This document shows, in pieces, positions 8,949-16,581 of a DNA stretch of 64,000 bases; the stretch's first letter is position 1, and every line of letters begins with the position of its first letter. The position numbers and the translations under genes are program-made. This DNA comes from Polaromonas sp. (GTDB lineage: Bacteria; Pseudomonadota; Gammaproteobacteria; Burkholderiales; Burkholderiaceae_C): NCBI RefSeq assembly GCF_029945895.1, contig NZ_JAQSDL010000090.1, forward strand, positions 62,001 to 126,000. The letters run 5' to 3'. Below the pieces are notes generated by a model. That model ran no database searches, was not told the origin of the DNA, and saw only the letters and a list, made by a program, of their open reading frames with translations.

Positions 8949-10310
8949 TCAGAGGTCGAAATAGACGCCGTCGTCCCGCAGCACCTGCTGCAGGCGGGCG
9001 ACATCGGTGGCGGCAAAGGCCATGCCATCGTCCAGCCGTGCGGCGGCGGTGCCGGCAGCCTGGCCCATTACAAAGCAGCCGCCGCTGGCGCGCGCGGCCG
9101 ACTGGCCTTCGTGGGCCATGGAGGCGCAGCGGCCGGCGACCAGCAGGTTGTCCACCTCGTGCGTGACCAGCATGCGCCAGGGCAGGTCGTTGTAGGCCCG
9201 GTTTTCATCGCGCGGAAAGCGCCAGCTGATGGCGCCGTCCACATGCATTTCCATGGGCCAGGCGTTGATGCCGATCACGTCGGCAAAACGGGCCGAGGAC
9301 AGGATGTCCTCGCCGGTGAGCATGTAAGCCCCGCAGATGCGGCGCGACTCGCGGATGCCGACCTGGGGCGCGATGTCGATGATGGCCGAGTCCGCAAACC
9401 CGGGCACCTCGTTCCTGAGAAAACGGAAATATTCTGTGATCTGGCGTCGCCCTTCGAGTTCACCCTCGCTGAGCTGGCGTGCGTCGGTGGCATCCATCGC
9501 GTTGCCGGCCGCGTTGCGGATCTGCGTGACATTGGCGCGCCACTCGGCGGGGTTTTTCTGCGGACGCAGGATGGCGCCCTTGCGCGGGAACCGGTAGCGC
9601 CCCGGCTGGCGGGTTTCGCTTTCCTCCATCAGCTCGTTGATGGCCTTGAACTCACCCACGGCCGCCAGCGCCGGCCCGGCATCCACATGCCCGACACGAA
9701 ACATGGTGGAGGGAAACAGGGCGCTGCCGTGACCGTCGCCGAGCTCGAAAGGCACGCCGGCAAAATGCGCCACGTCGGCGTCGCCGGAGCAGTCGATGAA
9801 GCGGCGCGCCCGGATCGCCTGGCGTCCGGATTTGGTTTCGACCACCAGGGCCGTGATGGCCTTGCCGTCCATCAGGACCGCAGCCGCCCATGCATGAAAC
9901 AGGAGATGTACGCCGCTGGCCACCAGCATCTGGTCAGCCGCGCACTTGTAGGCCGACACATCGTAGGAGCGCACGCGAATTCGGCCGGCCATGCCGTCCT
10001 GCGGCTGGTTCAGGCCGCCCAGCGCATCCATGCGTGCCAGCAGATCGTCCACCACGCCATGCACGAGTTGCTGCATCTCGCCGTTCTTGCGGCCATAGAG
10101 CCCCGCAAAATTGGTGACACCGCCGGCCGTGCCCATGCCGCCCAGAAAGCCATAACGCTCGACCAGCAGGGTGCGCGCGCCATGTCTGGCGGCACTGACG
10201 CTGGCCGCCAGGCCGGCCGGCCCGCCGCCGACGACGACCACATCGAACTCGCCATACACCGGCAGGGTGCGGGCCGGTTCGGTCACAAAGGAGGTGGTGG
10301 GCATGGCCAC
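8949..10310 (-). CDS. FAD-dependent oxidoreductase (FAD_oxidored family)
   Basis: The 453-residue protein has an N-terminal dinucleotide-binding fold at about residues 23-52 (VVVVGGGPAGLAASVSAA, then LLVERYGFLGG). A second flavin-contacting region lies near the C-terminus (LLVAGRCASMAHEGQSA). This is the family of FAD-linked oxidoreductases of mostly unknown substrate. It lies between the 3-hydroxybenzoate hydroxylase (173 bp upstream) and gentisate dioxygenase (31 bp downstream) on the same strand, so a role in the same aromatic route is likely. The chemistry is not evident. It lacks the residues expected of a ring hydroxylase of the UbiH/PHBH type, so I do not call it a monooxygenase. Confidence 0.75.
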   Translation of the reverse strand: MAMPTTSFVTEPARTLPVYGEFDVVVVGGGPAGLAASVSAARHGARTLLVERYGFLGGMGTAGGVTNFAGLYGRKNGEMQQLVHGVVDDLLARMDALGGLNQPQDGMAGRIRVRSYDVSAYKCAADQMLVASGVHLLFHAWAAAVLMDGKAITALVVETKSGRQAIRARRFIDCSGDADVAHFAGVPFELGDGHGSALFPSTMFRVGHVDAGPALAAVGEFKAINELMEESETRQPGRYRFPRKGAILRPQKNPAEWRANVTQIRNAAGNAMDATDARQLSEGELEGRRQITEYFRFLRNEVPGFADSAIIDIAPQVGIRESRRICGAYMLTGEDILSSARFADVIGINAWPMEMHVDGAISWRFPRDENRAYNDLPWRMLVTHEVDNLLVAGRCASMAHEGQSAARASGGCFVMGQAAGTAAARLDDGMAFAATDVARLQQVLRDDGVYFDL

Positions 10311-10447
10311 CTTATCCCGCGCCGACGCCGGCCGTACCGCCGACTCGGTTGCAGGAATGAAGGTGTTTTGAGGCGATGGTCGGCATGGACAGTGCGGCGT
10401 CAGCTATCAAAAAGAGAGCAATTGGAGGGGGTTTGCACAGTGTCGCG

Positions 10448-10487
10448 CAGGTTCTGACAGGCTCTGACAGGTTCTGGCACGTTCTAT
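10448..10487. repeat. Four tandem 10-bp units
   Basis: Units of the form CAGGTTCTGA, CAGGCTCTGA, CAGGTTCTGG and CACGTTCTAT follow one another directly. They reach the stop codon of the 3-hydroxybenzoate hydroxylase gene. They lie in the 173-bp gap inside the minus-strand operon and are exactly one helical turn apart. Confidence 0.7.
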
Positions 10488-11677
10488 TGGAACAGTTTTG
10501 ATGGCTCGATGCCGTCATACATCCATTTCAGTCCAGCAAATCCCGCGCTTTCCTGGCCGCTCTGGAACAGCTGGTTGCGCAGCTCGCGTTGCACGCCGGC
10601 AGCATGGTAAATATCGCCGTAAAAACGCGCGGTCAACTGCACCCTTCCAGTACGCAGGTAACGGGCCTGCTGGTATTTCTGGAAGGCCAGCGGTACGTCG
10701 CCACGCGCCACGCGCAGGGCTTCGCGCAGCACCACCGCGTCCTCAATCGCCTGCCCAGCGCCCTGGGCCAGGTACTGCAGCATCGGGTGGGCCGCATCGC
10801 CCAGCAGCGTCACCCGCCGGTCGGTCCAGTTCTTCACCGGCTCCCGGTCGCACAGCACCCACATTTTCCAGGTGTCGATCTTGCCGAGCAGCTCCCGGAC
10901 CTGCGGACAGGCGTCGCGGAAACGCTCCGTCAGCTCCGCCGTGTCGCCGAAGGTGTTCCAGCCTTCGTCGTACTTGCTGCTGTGGAACACCGCGACCAGG
11001 TTGAACAGTTCGCCGCGGCGCAGCGGGTAGTGCACCAGATGGGTTTTCTCCCCGCCCCAGAGCAACACGTCGTCGCTCCACAGATGGGTGGGGACGTCCT
11101 CGCGCTTGAGCACCGCACGGTAGGCGATGTGTCCGGACACCCGGGGCTTGCCGTCGCCGACCACCGCCTCCCGCACCTTGCTCCACAGGCCGTCAGCCCC
11201 GATCAGCGCCACGCCCGGCAGGGTTTCGCCGTTGGCGAGGCGCACGCGCACGCTGTCCGCGGTCTGCTCAAAGGACTCGAGCCTGGCGTCGGTGCGCAGC
11301 GTGATGTTGGGCAGCTCCCGGCAGGCGTCGAGAAACACCTGGTGCAGGTCGGCGCGGTAAATCACACCATAGGGAAAACCGTAGGTGGCGCGGGATACGT
11401 CCCCCAGAGGCACACGCACCACTTTCTCCCCGGTGCGTACGTCGTTCATGCCCAGGCCGGGCGGAAAAAACGACACCTTGCTGACCACATCGGTCAGGCC
11501 AAGCCAGGCAAACATCTTGAAAATATTCGGACCGAGCTGGATGCCGGCCCCGATTTCGCCGAAGCTGGAGGCCTGTTCCAGAACCGTCACGGCGTGGCCG
11601 TCGCGCGCCAGGACCAGGGCTGTCGCCAGGCCGCCTATGCCGCCGCCGGCGATGAGGATGGGGTGGGGAGATGTCAC
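10484..11677 (-). CDS. 3-hydroxybenzoate 6-hydroxylase (FAD monooxygenase)
   Basis: This is a class A flavoprotein monooxygenase, predicted to turn 3-hydroxybenzoate into gentisate with NADH and O2. It has 397 residues. An N-terminal FAD-binding GxGxxG lies in ILIAGGGIGGLATALVLA, a DG motif in GADGLWSKVR, and the GD motif in LLGDAAHPMLQYLAQGAG. The last keeps the QYLAxGA stretch typical of 3-hydroxybenzoate 6-hydroxylases. The frame is open to 11785, but that would run over the probable MarR operator. A GTG at 11677 (MTSPHPILIAGGG) gives the family's usual N-terminus. It is first in an operon leading to gentisate dioxygenase and is divergent from marR. A related salicylate hydroxylase is the main alternative. 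Confidence 0.83.
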   Translation of the reverse strand: MTSPHPILIAGGGIGGLATALVLARDGHAVTVLEQASSFGEIGAGIQLGPNIFKMFAWLGLTDVVSKVSFFPPGLGMNDVRTGEKVVRVPLGDVSRATYGFPYGVIYRADLHQVFLDACRELPNITLRTDARLESFEQTADSVRVRLANGETLPGVALIGADGLWSKVREAVVGDGKPRVSGHIAYRAVLKREDVPTHLWSDDVLLWGGEKTHLVHYPLRRGELFNLVAVFHSSKYDEGWNTFGDTAELTERFRDACPQVRELLGKIDTWKMWVLCDREPVKNWTDRRVTLLGDAAHPMLQYLAQGAGQAIEDAVVLREALRVARGDVPLAFQKYQQARYLRTGRVQLTARFYGDIYHAAGVQRELRNQLFQSGQESAGFAGLKWMYDGIEPSKLFQ

Positions 11678-11741
11678 GGGCAGTCCAGTGTCTTGAGGGG
11701 AGGCTGTCGCAAAGGGGTGAATCGAGGGGGTGAGTAGATGA

Positions 11742-11753
11742 TAAGTATACTTA
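11742..11753. promoter_or_regulatory. Probable MarR operator between hydroxylase and marR genes
   Basis: A perfect 12-bp palindrome, TAAGTATACTTA, lies in the AT-rich part of the divergent intergenic region. It is 64 bp before the hydroxylase start and 49 bp before marR. Position and symmetry fit an autoregulated MarR site controlling both directions; binding is inferred. Confidence 0.65.
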
Positions 11754-11802
11754 CTATCAATCTGTACGGTGATTACCCTGATCACTCCCTTAAACTCGCG
11801 TC

Positions 11803-12243
11803 ATGTCAAAAAGCTTTAACTTCGGCGAAGCCCCGGGGCACCAGATCCGACGCGCCCACCAGCTGTCGATCGCCCTTTTCATGGACGAAACAGCCGGTTT
11901 TGACGTGACGCCGGTGCAGTTCGCGATTCTCAATGCCCTGATGGACGACCCCGGCGAAGACCAGGTCACGCTGGCGGGGCGGGTGGCTTTTGATGCCGCC
12001 ACCTCCGGCTCAGTGATAGGCCGGCTTGAGGCCAAGGGCTGGGTGCGGCGCGAGGCCGATCCGGCCGACAGGCGGCGCAAGCTGCTCTGGGTCACGCCGG
12101 AAGGGGAAAAAGTCGCGCTGCAGATGAAGCGGGCCGTCAGCCGGGTTCAGTCGCGCCTGCTGGGGCCCCTGAGTGCAGCCGAGCGCAAGCAGTTCGGCGC
12201 GCTGCTTGGCAAGCTGATCGCTGGCCACGAGGACATGGCCTGA
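11803..12243 (+). CDS. MarR family regulator of the gentisate operon
   Basis: A 146-residue winged-helix repressor. The recognition region around DEDQVTLAGRVAFDAATSGS and the wing DPADRRRKLLWVTPEG match MarR proteins, with amphipathic helices at each end for dimerisation. MarR members commonly bind phenolic ligands and release DNA. It is divergent from the 3-hydroxybenzoate 6-hydroxylase operon with a palindrome between, so it most likely represses that operon and itself. The inducer is predicted to be 3-hydroxybenzoate, gentisate or a CoA or ring product. Its 3' end converges with the ABM-domain gene 16 bp away. Confidence 0.88.
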   Translation: MSKSFNFGEAPGHQIRRAHQLSIALFMDETAGFDVTPVQFAILNALMDDPGEDQVTLAGRVAFDAATSGSVIGRLEAKGWVRREADPADRRRKLLWVTPEGEKVALQMKRAVSRVQSRLLGPLSAAERKQFGALLGKLIAGHEDMA

Positions 12244-12259
12244 ACCTGACCCGGCGCCT

Positions 12260-12565
12260 TCAGTCCCCTGATTTGGCCAGCAGCGTGAAGTGTTCGACCA
12301 CTGGCGGGCCGGCAAAAAACGGCCCGACGATGGCGCGCCACTCCGCGAAAGCCGGGGATTCCCGAAAACCGATGGTGTGGTCTTCCAGCGTGTCCCAGAA
12401 AATCTGCAGCACGTAACGCTCCGGACTTTCAATCCCCTTGTTGACCTTGAAACCCTGAAAACCTCTGGCGCCAGCAATCACGGTGCTCAGACCGCGCTGG
12501 ATGGCTTCGTCAAAAGCGGCCTGCTGGCCGGGCTGGATGCGGATGTCGGCGAGTTCGAGAATCAT
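12260..12565 (-). CDS. Antibiotic biosynthesis monooxygenase (ABM) domain protein
   Basis: A single small ABM/dimeric alpha-beta barrel domain of 101 residues (MILELADIRIQPGQQAAFD at the start, FRESPAFAEWRAIVGPFF near the end). Such proteins include cofactor-free quinol oxygenases and heme or flavin helpers, but many have no known activity. It is the last gene of the Rieske/ligase/ferredoxin operon, 29 bp after the ferredoxin. A role on a quinol-like intermediate of the same pathway is therefore possible, as inference only. Confidence 0.8.
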   Translation of the reverse strand: MILELADIRIQPGQQAAFDEAIQRGLSTVIAGARGFQGFKVNKGIESPERYVLQIFWDTLEDHTIGFRESPAFAEWRAIVGPFFAGPPVVEHFTLLAKSGD

Positions 12566-12594
12566 GGCGGGTCCTGTGTAGAGCTGTGTGTGGA

Positions 12595-12918
12595 TCAGTA
12601 CTGGCTGGCAGGCAACTCTACCGTCAAACCGTCAAGGTCTGCGTTCAGGATGATCTGGCAGCTCAGCCGGCTGGCGGGCGTGGCGGGTGTGGCGGTGAAG
12701 GCCAGCATGGCGCGCTCCTCGCCGCCGGCGGCCGGCAGGCGTGCCGCAAACGGCTCGGTCACCATCACGTGGCAGGTGGCGCAGGTCAGCAGGCCGCCGC
12801 AATCGGCCGCGATGCCGCTTACGCCTGCGGCCACCGCCGCCTCCATCAGGCTTTGGCCAATCTTGCCTTCAGCCCTTATGGGGTTTGCGCCGGCAGCTAT
12901 GAAATTAATAGTAATCAT
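12595..12918 (-). CDS. [2Fe-2S] ferredoxin, probable electron donor to the Rieske oxygenase
   Basis: The 107-residue protein has the cluster ligands of adrenodoxin/plant-type ferredoxins: Cys40, Cys46 and Cys49 (C-x5-C-x2-C in ADCGGLLTCATC) and Cys87 (RLSCQI). It would carry electrons to the oxygenase encoded two genes upstream. No flavin reductase is encoded in the operon, so a reductase from elsewhere must charge it. The ATG at 12918 has a GGAAA ribosome site 6 bases upstream; a TTG four codons earlier is possible. Unusually, the N-terminal residues 2-19 are encoded by a copy of a dispersed intergenic repeat, which gives the stretch INFIAAGANPIRAEGK. Confidence 0.88.
   Translation of the reverse strand: MITINFIAAGANPIRAEGKIGQSLMEAAVAAGVSGIAADCGGLLTCATCHVMVTEPFAARLPAAGGEERAMLAFTATPATPASRLSCQIILNADLDGLTVELPASQY
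12864..12913 (-). repeat. ATAGCTGC-GCGC-AGGGCT repeat inside the ferredoxin gene
   Basis: On the minus strand this reads ATAGCTGCCGGCGCAAAC, then AAGGGCTGAAGG. It matches the intergenic copies near 62320 and 63920. It lies fully in frame at the ferredoxin N-terminus. Confidence 0.65.
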
Positions 12919-12933
12919 GGGTGTTTCCAAACA

Positions 12934-14418
12934 TCAGATGCGGCTGAAATATTCGCGCCGCTGCCAGTCGTCTTTGTCCTGGGCCTGTTCATGGCGCGCG
13001 ATTTCCGACCGCTTGATGCGTGTGAAATAGTGGATGAAGCTCTCGCCAAAGGCCTGCACCAGCAGCGGATCGGCCTGCAGGGCGTCCAGGGCCTCGCCCA
13101 GGCTGGTCGGGATGCGGGTGCCGGCGTCGCCATACGGCGCATTGGTGGCCACCGGCGCCCTGAGTTCGCGCCGGATACCGTCCAGCCCGGCGTGAATCTG
13201 CGACGCCAAATAGAGATAGGGGTTGGCGGCCGGCTCGCCGATGCGGTTTTCGATGCGTGTGGCCTTGTCCTGGCACTGGCCCACCACGCGCAGCATGGCG
13301 CCGCGGTTGTCGCGGCCCCACAGCACCGACTGCGGCGCCAGCGCATTCGGCCTGAAGCGGCCAAAACCGTTGATGGTCGGCGTGCAGAACACCGTCATGC
13401 CGCGTGCATGCTCCAGCAGGCCGGCCAGGTAGTGCTCCCCAAGCTTTGAAAGCGTGTACTGCGCGTCGGTCGGTTGCGTGCCCTCGGCGGGTGTCTCGCG
13501 CTGGAACAGGTTGGCACTGGTCTGCAGGTCCACCAGCGACTGGTGCAAATGCCAGCCGCTGGACATGATGTTCGGAAACGGCGGGCGGCACATGAAGGTG
13601 GCGTGGTAACCGGCGCGGCGCAGCGCCTGCTTGACCGCGCTGCGAAACAGCACCATGTTGTCCGCGGCGGTCAAGGCATCAGTAGCCTCGAACACCGCTT
13701 CGACCTGGCTGGGGCCCAGCTCGATTTCCAGCGACTGCAGGGGCAGGCCCAGCGCCTGCGCCGTGTGCTGCACGATACGCAGCGGCTCGTCCGCCATGTC
13801 CACGCAGTTCTCGGCCAGCAGGTTGTAGCCGGGGTGGATCATCGCCACCCGGGGCGGCAGGCCGGGCCAGGCCGCCTGTTCGGGGTCCAGTTGGTCGCTG
13901 GCCCCGTCCTCGGTGATGCGGTAGATGTGAAACTCGATTTCCAGCCCGCATTTCATGCCGTAACCGGCTTCGGCCAGCTGCGCCAGCGCGCACTGCAAAA
14001 TGCGCCGCGTGTCCAGCTCGACGGCCGTGCCGTCCTGCATCCAGGGCTGAGCCTGGACCCAGCCGGTGGCAGTTGCCCACGGCAGTTGTCTGAAGCTGGC
14101 CGGGTCGGCCAGCAGCAGCAGATTGCTGGCGAACTCGAAGCCCGGCAGCCCGGCCGTGCCGTCGGCCTCGAAGACCTTGAAGGCGGTGCGGTCCGAGCTG
14201 TCCTTGAGCAGCAGGGTGCTGACCATGCCCACGCCATCGTGCATGGCCGCGGCGGCGGCGCGGGCCACCAGGGTCTTGCCACGCAGCATGCCGTGCAGGT
14301 CGCACCAGGCAAAACGTACGAGTTCGATACCGCTGGCGTCAATCAGCTGCGCGGTGTGCGCCAGCGCGCTTTGCCGCGCGACATCGTGGATGCCGCAGTG
14401 TTCGGCGAAGCTGTTCAT
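12934..14418 (-). CDS. Glutamine synthetase-like amine ligase (gamma-glutamyl amide synthetase type)
   Basis: The 494-residue protein has the glutamine synthetase fold. An N-terminal beta-grasp (IELVRFAWCDLHGMLRGK) is followed by catalytic-domain motifs GLEIEFHIY and SLEIELGPSQVEAVFE (metal-binding glutamates), then SSGWHLHQSL (nucleotide site) and RFRPNALAP. It is not a housekeeping GlnA, because it lacks the adenylylation-loop context and is co-transcribed with an oxygenase. Catabolic relatives make gamma-glutamyl amides of putrescine, isopropylamine or aniline. Its ATG overlaps the Rieske gene stop (ATGA), so the two are coupled. I infer glutamylation of an amine or amino-aromatic substrate before or after oxygenation; the substrate is unknown. 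Confidence 0.85.
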   Translation of the reverse strand: MNSFAEHCGIHDVARQSALAHTAQLIDASGIELVRFAWCDLHGMLRGKTLVARAAAAAMHDGVGMVSTLLLKDSSDRTAFKVFEADGTAGLPGFEFASNLLLLADPASFRQLPWATATGWVQAQPWMQDGTAVELDTRRILQCALAQLAEAGYGMKCGLEIEFHIYRITEDGASDQLDPEQAAWPGLPPRVAMIHPGYNLLAENCVDMADEPLRIVQHTAQALGLPLQSLEIELGPSQVEAVFEATDALTAADNMVLFRSAVKQALRRAGYHATFMCRPPFPNIMSSGWHLHQSLVDLQTSANLFQRETPAEGTQPTDAQYTLSKLGEHYLAGLLEHARGMTVFCTPTINGFGRFRPNALAPQSVLWGRDNRGAMLRVVGQCQDKATRIENRIGEPAANPYLYLASQIHAGLDGIRRELRAPVATNAPYGDAGTRIPTSLGEALDALQADPLLVQAFGESFIHYFTRIKRSEIARHEQAQDKDDWQRREYFSRI

Positions 14419-15800
14419 GCGTTGACAGCCTGTCGGGTGTCTTTTTCTTTCCAGGGCGCGTTGGCCTGCTTGGCCCGGGCCTGTTCCTGCCACCAGGTCG
14501 GCCAGGCGCCGGCCGGTGCAATGCCGTCCACCGTGTCCGGCCCGCGCATCAGTTCGGCCTGGCTGGCATCGGCGATGCCTGGCGCGACGCCGCCTTCCTG
14601 CACGGTCGCAATCGCCTTGATCAACACGCGGCGGTTGGCCATGATGACCTTGTCGGAGGTGCCCAGGTGCTCGCGGGTGCGGTCCTGGATGGGGCCCATG
14701 CTTTCGACAGCCCACTGGTCGTGCACATTGATGTCTTCCTCGCCCATGCCCAGGTAGGTCTGGGTGCGTTGTTCTTCGGCATTGAAGCCCCAGTTGTTGT
14801 GGCGCCCGGCGTTCGGGATGTAGTCAGGCAGCGCGATGAACTGCTGGCGCTGGGCGCGCATGCTCTCCTTGTCGAGCGGGCCCGCGAAGCTGGTGAAGAA
14901 GGAGTACCAGTAGGTGTGGGTGTCGTCCACCGGCACATGCATCTGCGTGATGGTCATGGTTTCCGACAGCGGAATCACGAAGGTGGCCGGGAAAACCGCA
15001 TTGGTCACGCGCACATGGGTGAGCTTGTCGTTCATGGGCCGCAAGGCCGTCAGTTGCATGCCCCAGGGCTTGTTCTCCACGCTGATCTCGGGCTGCGCAA
15101 ACTCGCGCATGATGCGTGTCATCGGCCATTGTTCGCCGTCGATGGCGCCGGCACTGGCGCTGCGAAACTGTTTGCCCGCCGCATTCTGGCCGATGTCCTC
15201 CAGCGCCTCGTCCTGCAGGAAGCGGTGCAGAAAGGACGGGTGGGCGGGGTCGATGCCGACTTCAAAAGCCTGCAGCCAGTTGGCATTCCACAGGCCCTTG
15301 AAGGCAAAGCTGTGGGTGGCGGGCGCGGTGAAACAGTCGAAGGCAGGAAGCGGTGGCGGGGTCGAGCCTTCCGGTCCCATCCAGGCAAACAGCACACCGC
15401 TTTGTTCGCGCACCGGGTAGCTGCGCTGTTTCACGCGGTCGCACAGCTTGCTGCCGGCGGGTTCAGCCGGGGTGTCCAGGCACTGCCCCGTCACGTTGAA
15501 CTTCCAGCCGTGGAAGGGGCAACGCAGGCCATCGCCCTCGGCCCGGCCAAACGACAGGTCGGCGCCGCGATGCGGGCAGTCCCGGTCCAGCAGGCCGTAG
15601 TTGCCCTGGTCGTCCCGGAACAGCACCAGGTCCTGGCCCATCAGGCGCACCGCCTTGACCGGGCGTTTGTCCATGCGCGGGTCCAGCGCAGGGTTGAATT
15701 CATCGACCAGCGCCGCCGGCTGCCAGTAACTGCGCAACAGGGCGCCGCAAGGCGTGCCGGGGCCGACACGGGTGATCAAATCGTTCTGTTCTGCGTTCAT
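14415..15800 (-). CDS. Rieske non-heme iron oxygenase, phthalate-dioxygenase-like alpha subunit
   Basis: This is the terminal oxygenase component, 461 residues. The Rieske ligands are Cys75, His77, Cys94 and His97 (CPHRG and CPFHGW, spacing C-x-H-x16-C-x2-H). The mononuclear iron site is in FEVGIDPAHPSFLHRF, with bridging Asp184 and ligands His187 and His192. The single-subunit architecture resembles phthalate/phenoxybenzoate-type oxygenases, and no beta subunit gene follows. It is first in an operon with the glutamine-synthetase-like ligase, a ferredoxin and an ABM protein, and is divergent from gntR. It likely hydroxylates, demethylates or deaminates an aromatic ring; the substrate cannot be told from sequence. 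Confidence 0.88.
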   Translation of the reverse strand: MNAEQNDLITRVGPGTPCGALLRSYWQPAALVDEFNPALDPRMDKRPVKAVRLMGQDLVLFRDDQGNYGLLDRDCPHRGADLSFGRAEGDGLRCPFHGWKFNVTGQCLDTPAEPAGSKLCDRVKQRSYPVREQSGVLFAWMGPEGSTPPPLPAFDCFTAPATHSFAFKGLWNANWLQAFEVGIDPAHPSFLHRFLQDEALEDIGQNAAGKQFRSASAGAIDGEQWPMTRIMREFAQPEISVENKPWGMQLTALRPMNDKLTHVRVTNAVFPATFVIPLSETMTITQMHVPVDDTHTYWYSFFTSFAGPLDKESMRAQRQQFIALPDYIPNAGRHNNWGFNAEEQRTQTYLGMGEEDINVHDQWAVESMGPIQDRTREHLGTSDKVIMANRRVLIKAIATVQEGGVAPGIADASQAELMRGPDTVDGIAPAGAWPTWWQEQARAKQANAPWKEKDTRQAVNA

Positions 15801-15820
15801 GGTTAGCCTTTGCCTGAAAC

Positions 15821-15849
15821 GGTATACCGAAATTTGATTTCAGTGTACA
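15821..15849. promoter_or_regulatory. Tandem GntR-type operator half sites
   Basis: GGTATACC (15821-15828) and a GTGTAC core (15843-15848) lie 21 bp apart, about two helical turns, in the 58-bp gap between the Rieske gene and gntR. GT-N2-AC palindromes of this kind are usual targets of FCD-type GntR proteins. Binding is inferred. Confidence 0.6.
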
Positions 15850-15858
15850 TTCCAGTTC

Positions 15859-16581
15859 ATGAACTTGCAAGAGACGGTGTTGATCCAGCTGCGTGACCTG
15901 ATCCTGCGCGGCGAATTCGAACCCGGCCAGCGTCTGGCCGAGCAGCAGCTGGCCGAACGCCTGGGCGCTTCGCGTACGCCCGTGCGCGCCGCGCTGGTGA
16001 CGCTGGAGCAGGAGGGCCTGGTCGAGGCCAATGAGACCGGCAAGTTCCTGGTGCGCCAGTTCACGCCGCGCGAGGTGGCCGACGCGATTGCCGTGCGCGG
16101 GCATCTGGAGGGCATGGCGGCGCGCCTGGTCGCCGAACACGGGGTCTCGCGCCAGCTTCAGCTCGACCTGCAGGCCTGCCTGGACGACGGGGACCGGGCG
16201 CTGGCGGCCAATCCCTTGACCTACGAGAGTTATGCCGATTACGCAGCCATGAACGACCGCTTCCACGCGCTGATTCTGGAGGCCAGCGGCAACCGGGCGC
16301 TGCAGCGCGCGGTGGCACTCAACGACAAGTTGCCGTTTGCGCCGGCCTCGGCGATGCTGCCCATGCAGGGCACGGTCACGCTGGACCGCGACTGGATGCT
16401 CTACGCGCATCGCCAGCACCACATGCTGTTCGCTGCGCTCAAGGCCGGCGAGGGCGCACGCGCGCAGGCGCTGGCGATTGAACACACCGAAGTCGCGCAG
16501 ATGAACATGCGCATGGCGCTGGAGCGCCGGGCCGAGACCGAGCAGGTGCTGCCGGCCATGCGCCTGGTGGTGGGGCGTTGA
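15859..16581 (+). CDS. GntR family regulator, FCD subfamily
   Basis: A 240-residue regulator with an N-terminal winged helix (about 1-70, RLAEQQLAERLGASRTPVRA) and a C-terminal all-helical FCD ligand domain. The FCD domain keeps the metal-binding pattern in YADYAAMNDRFHALI and later histidines (HRQHHMLF). FCD proteins sense small carboxylates. It is divergent from the Rieske operon with two GTNTAC sites between, so it most likely controls that operon. It overlaps azlC by four bases, which suggests it is the first gene of a gntR-azlC-azlD unit. Confidence 0.9.
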   Translation: MNLQETVLIQLRDLILRGEFEPGQRLAEQQLAERLGASRTPVRAALVTLEQEGLVEANETGKFLVRQFTPREVADAIAVRGHLEGMAARLVAEHGVSRQLQLDLQACLDDGDRALAANPLTYESYADYAAMNDRFHALILEASGNRALQRAVALNDKLPFAPASAMLPMQGTVTLDRDWMLYAHRQHHMLFAALKAGEGARAQALAIEHTEVAQMNMRMALERRAETEQVLPAMRLVVGR

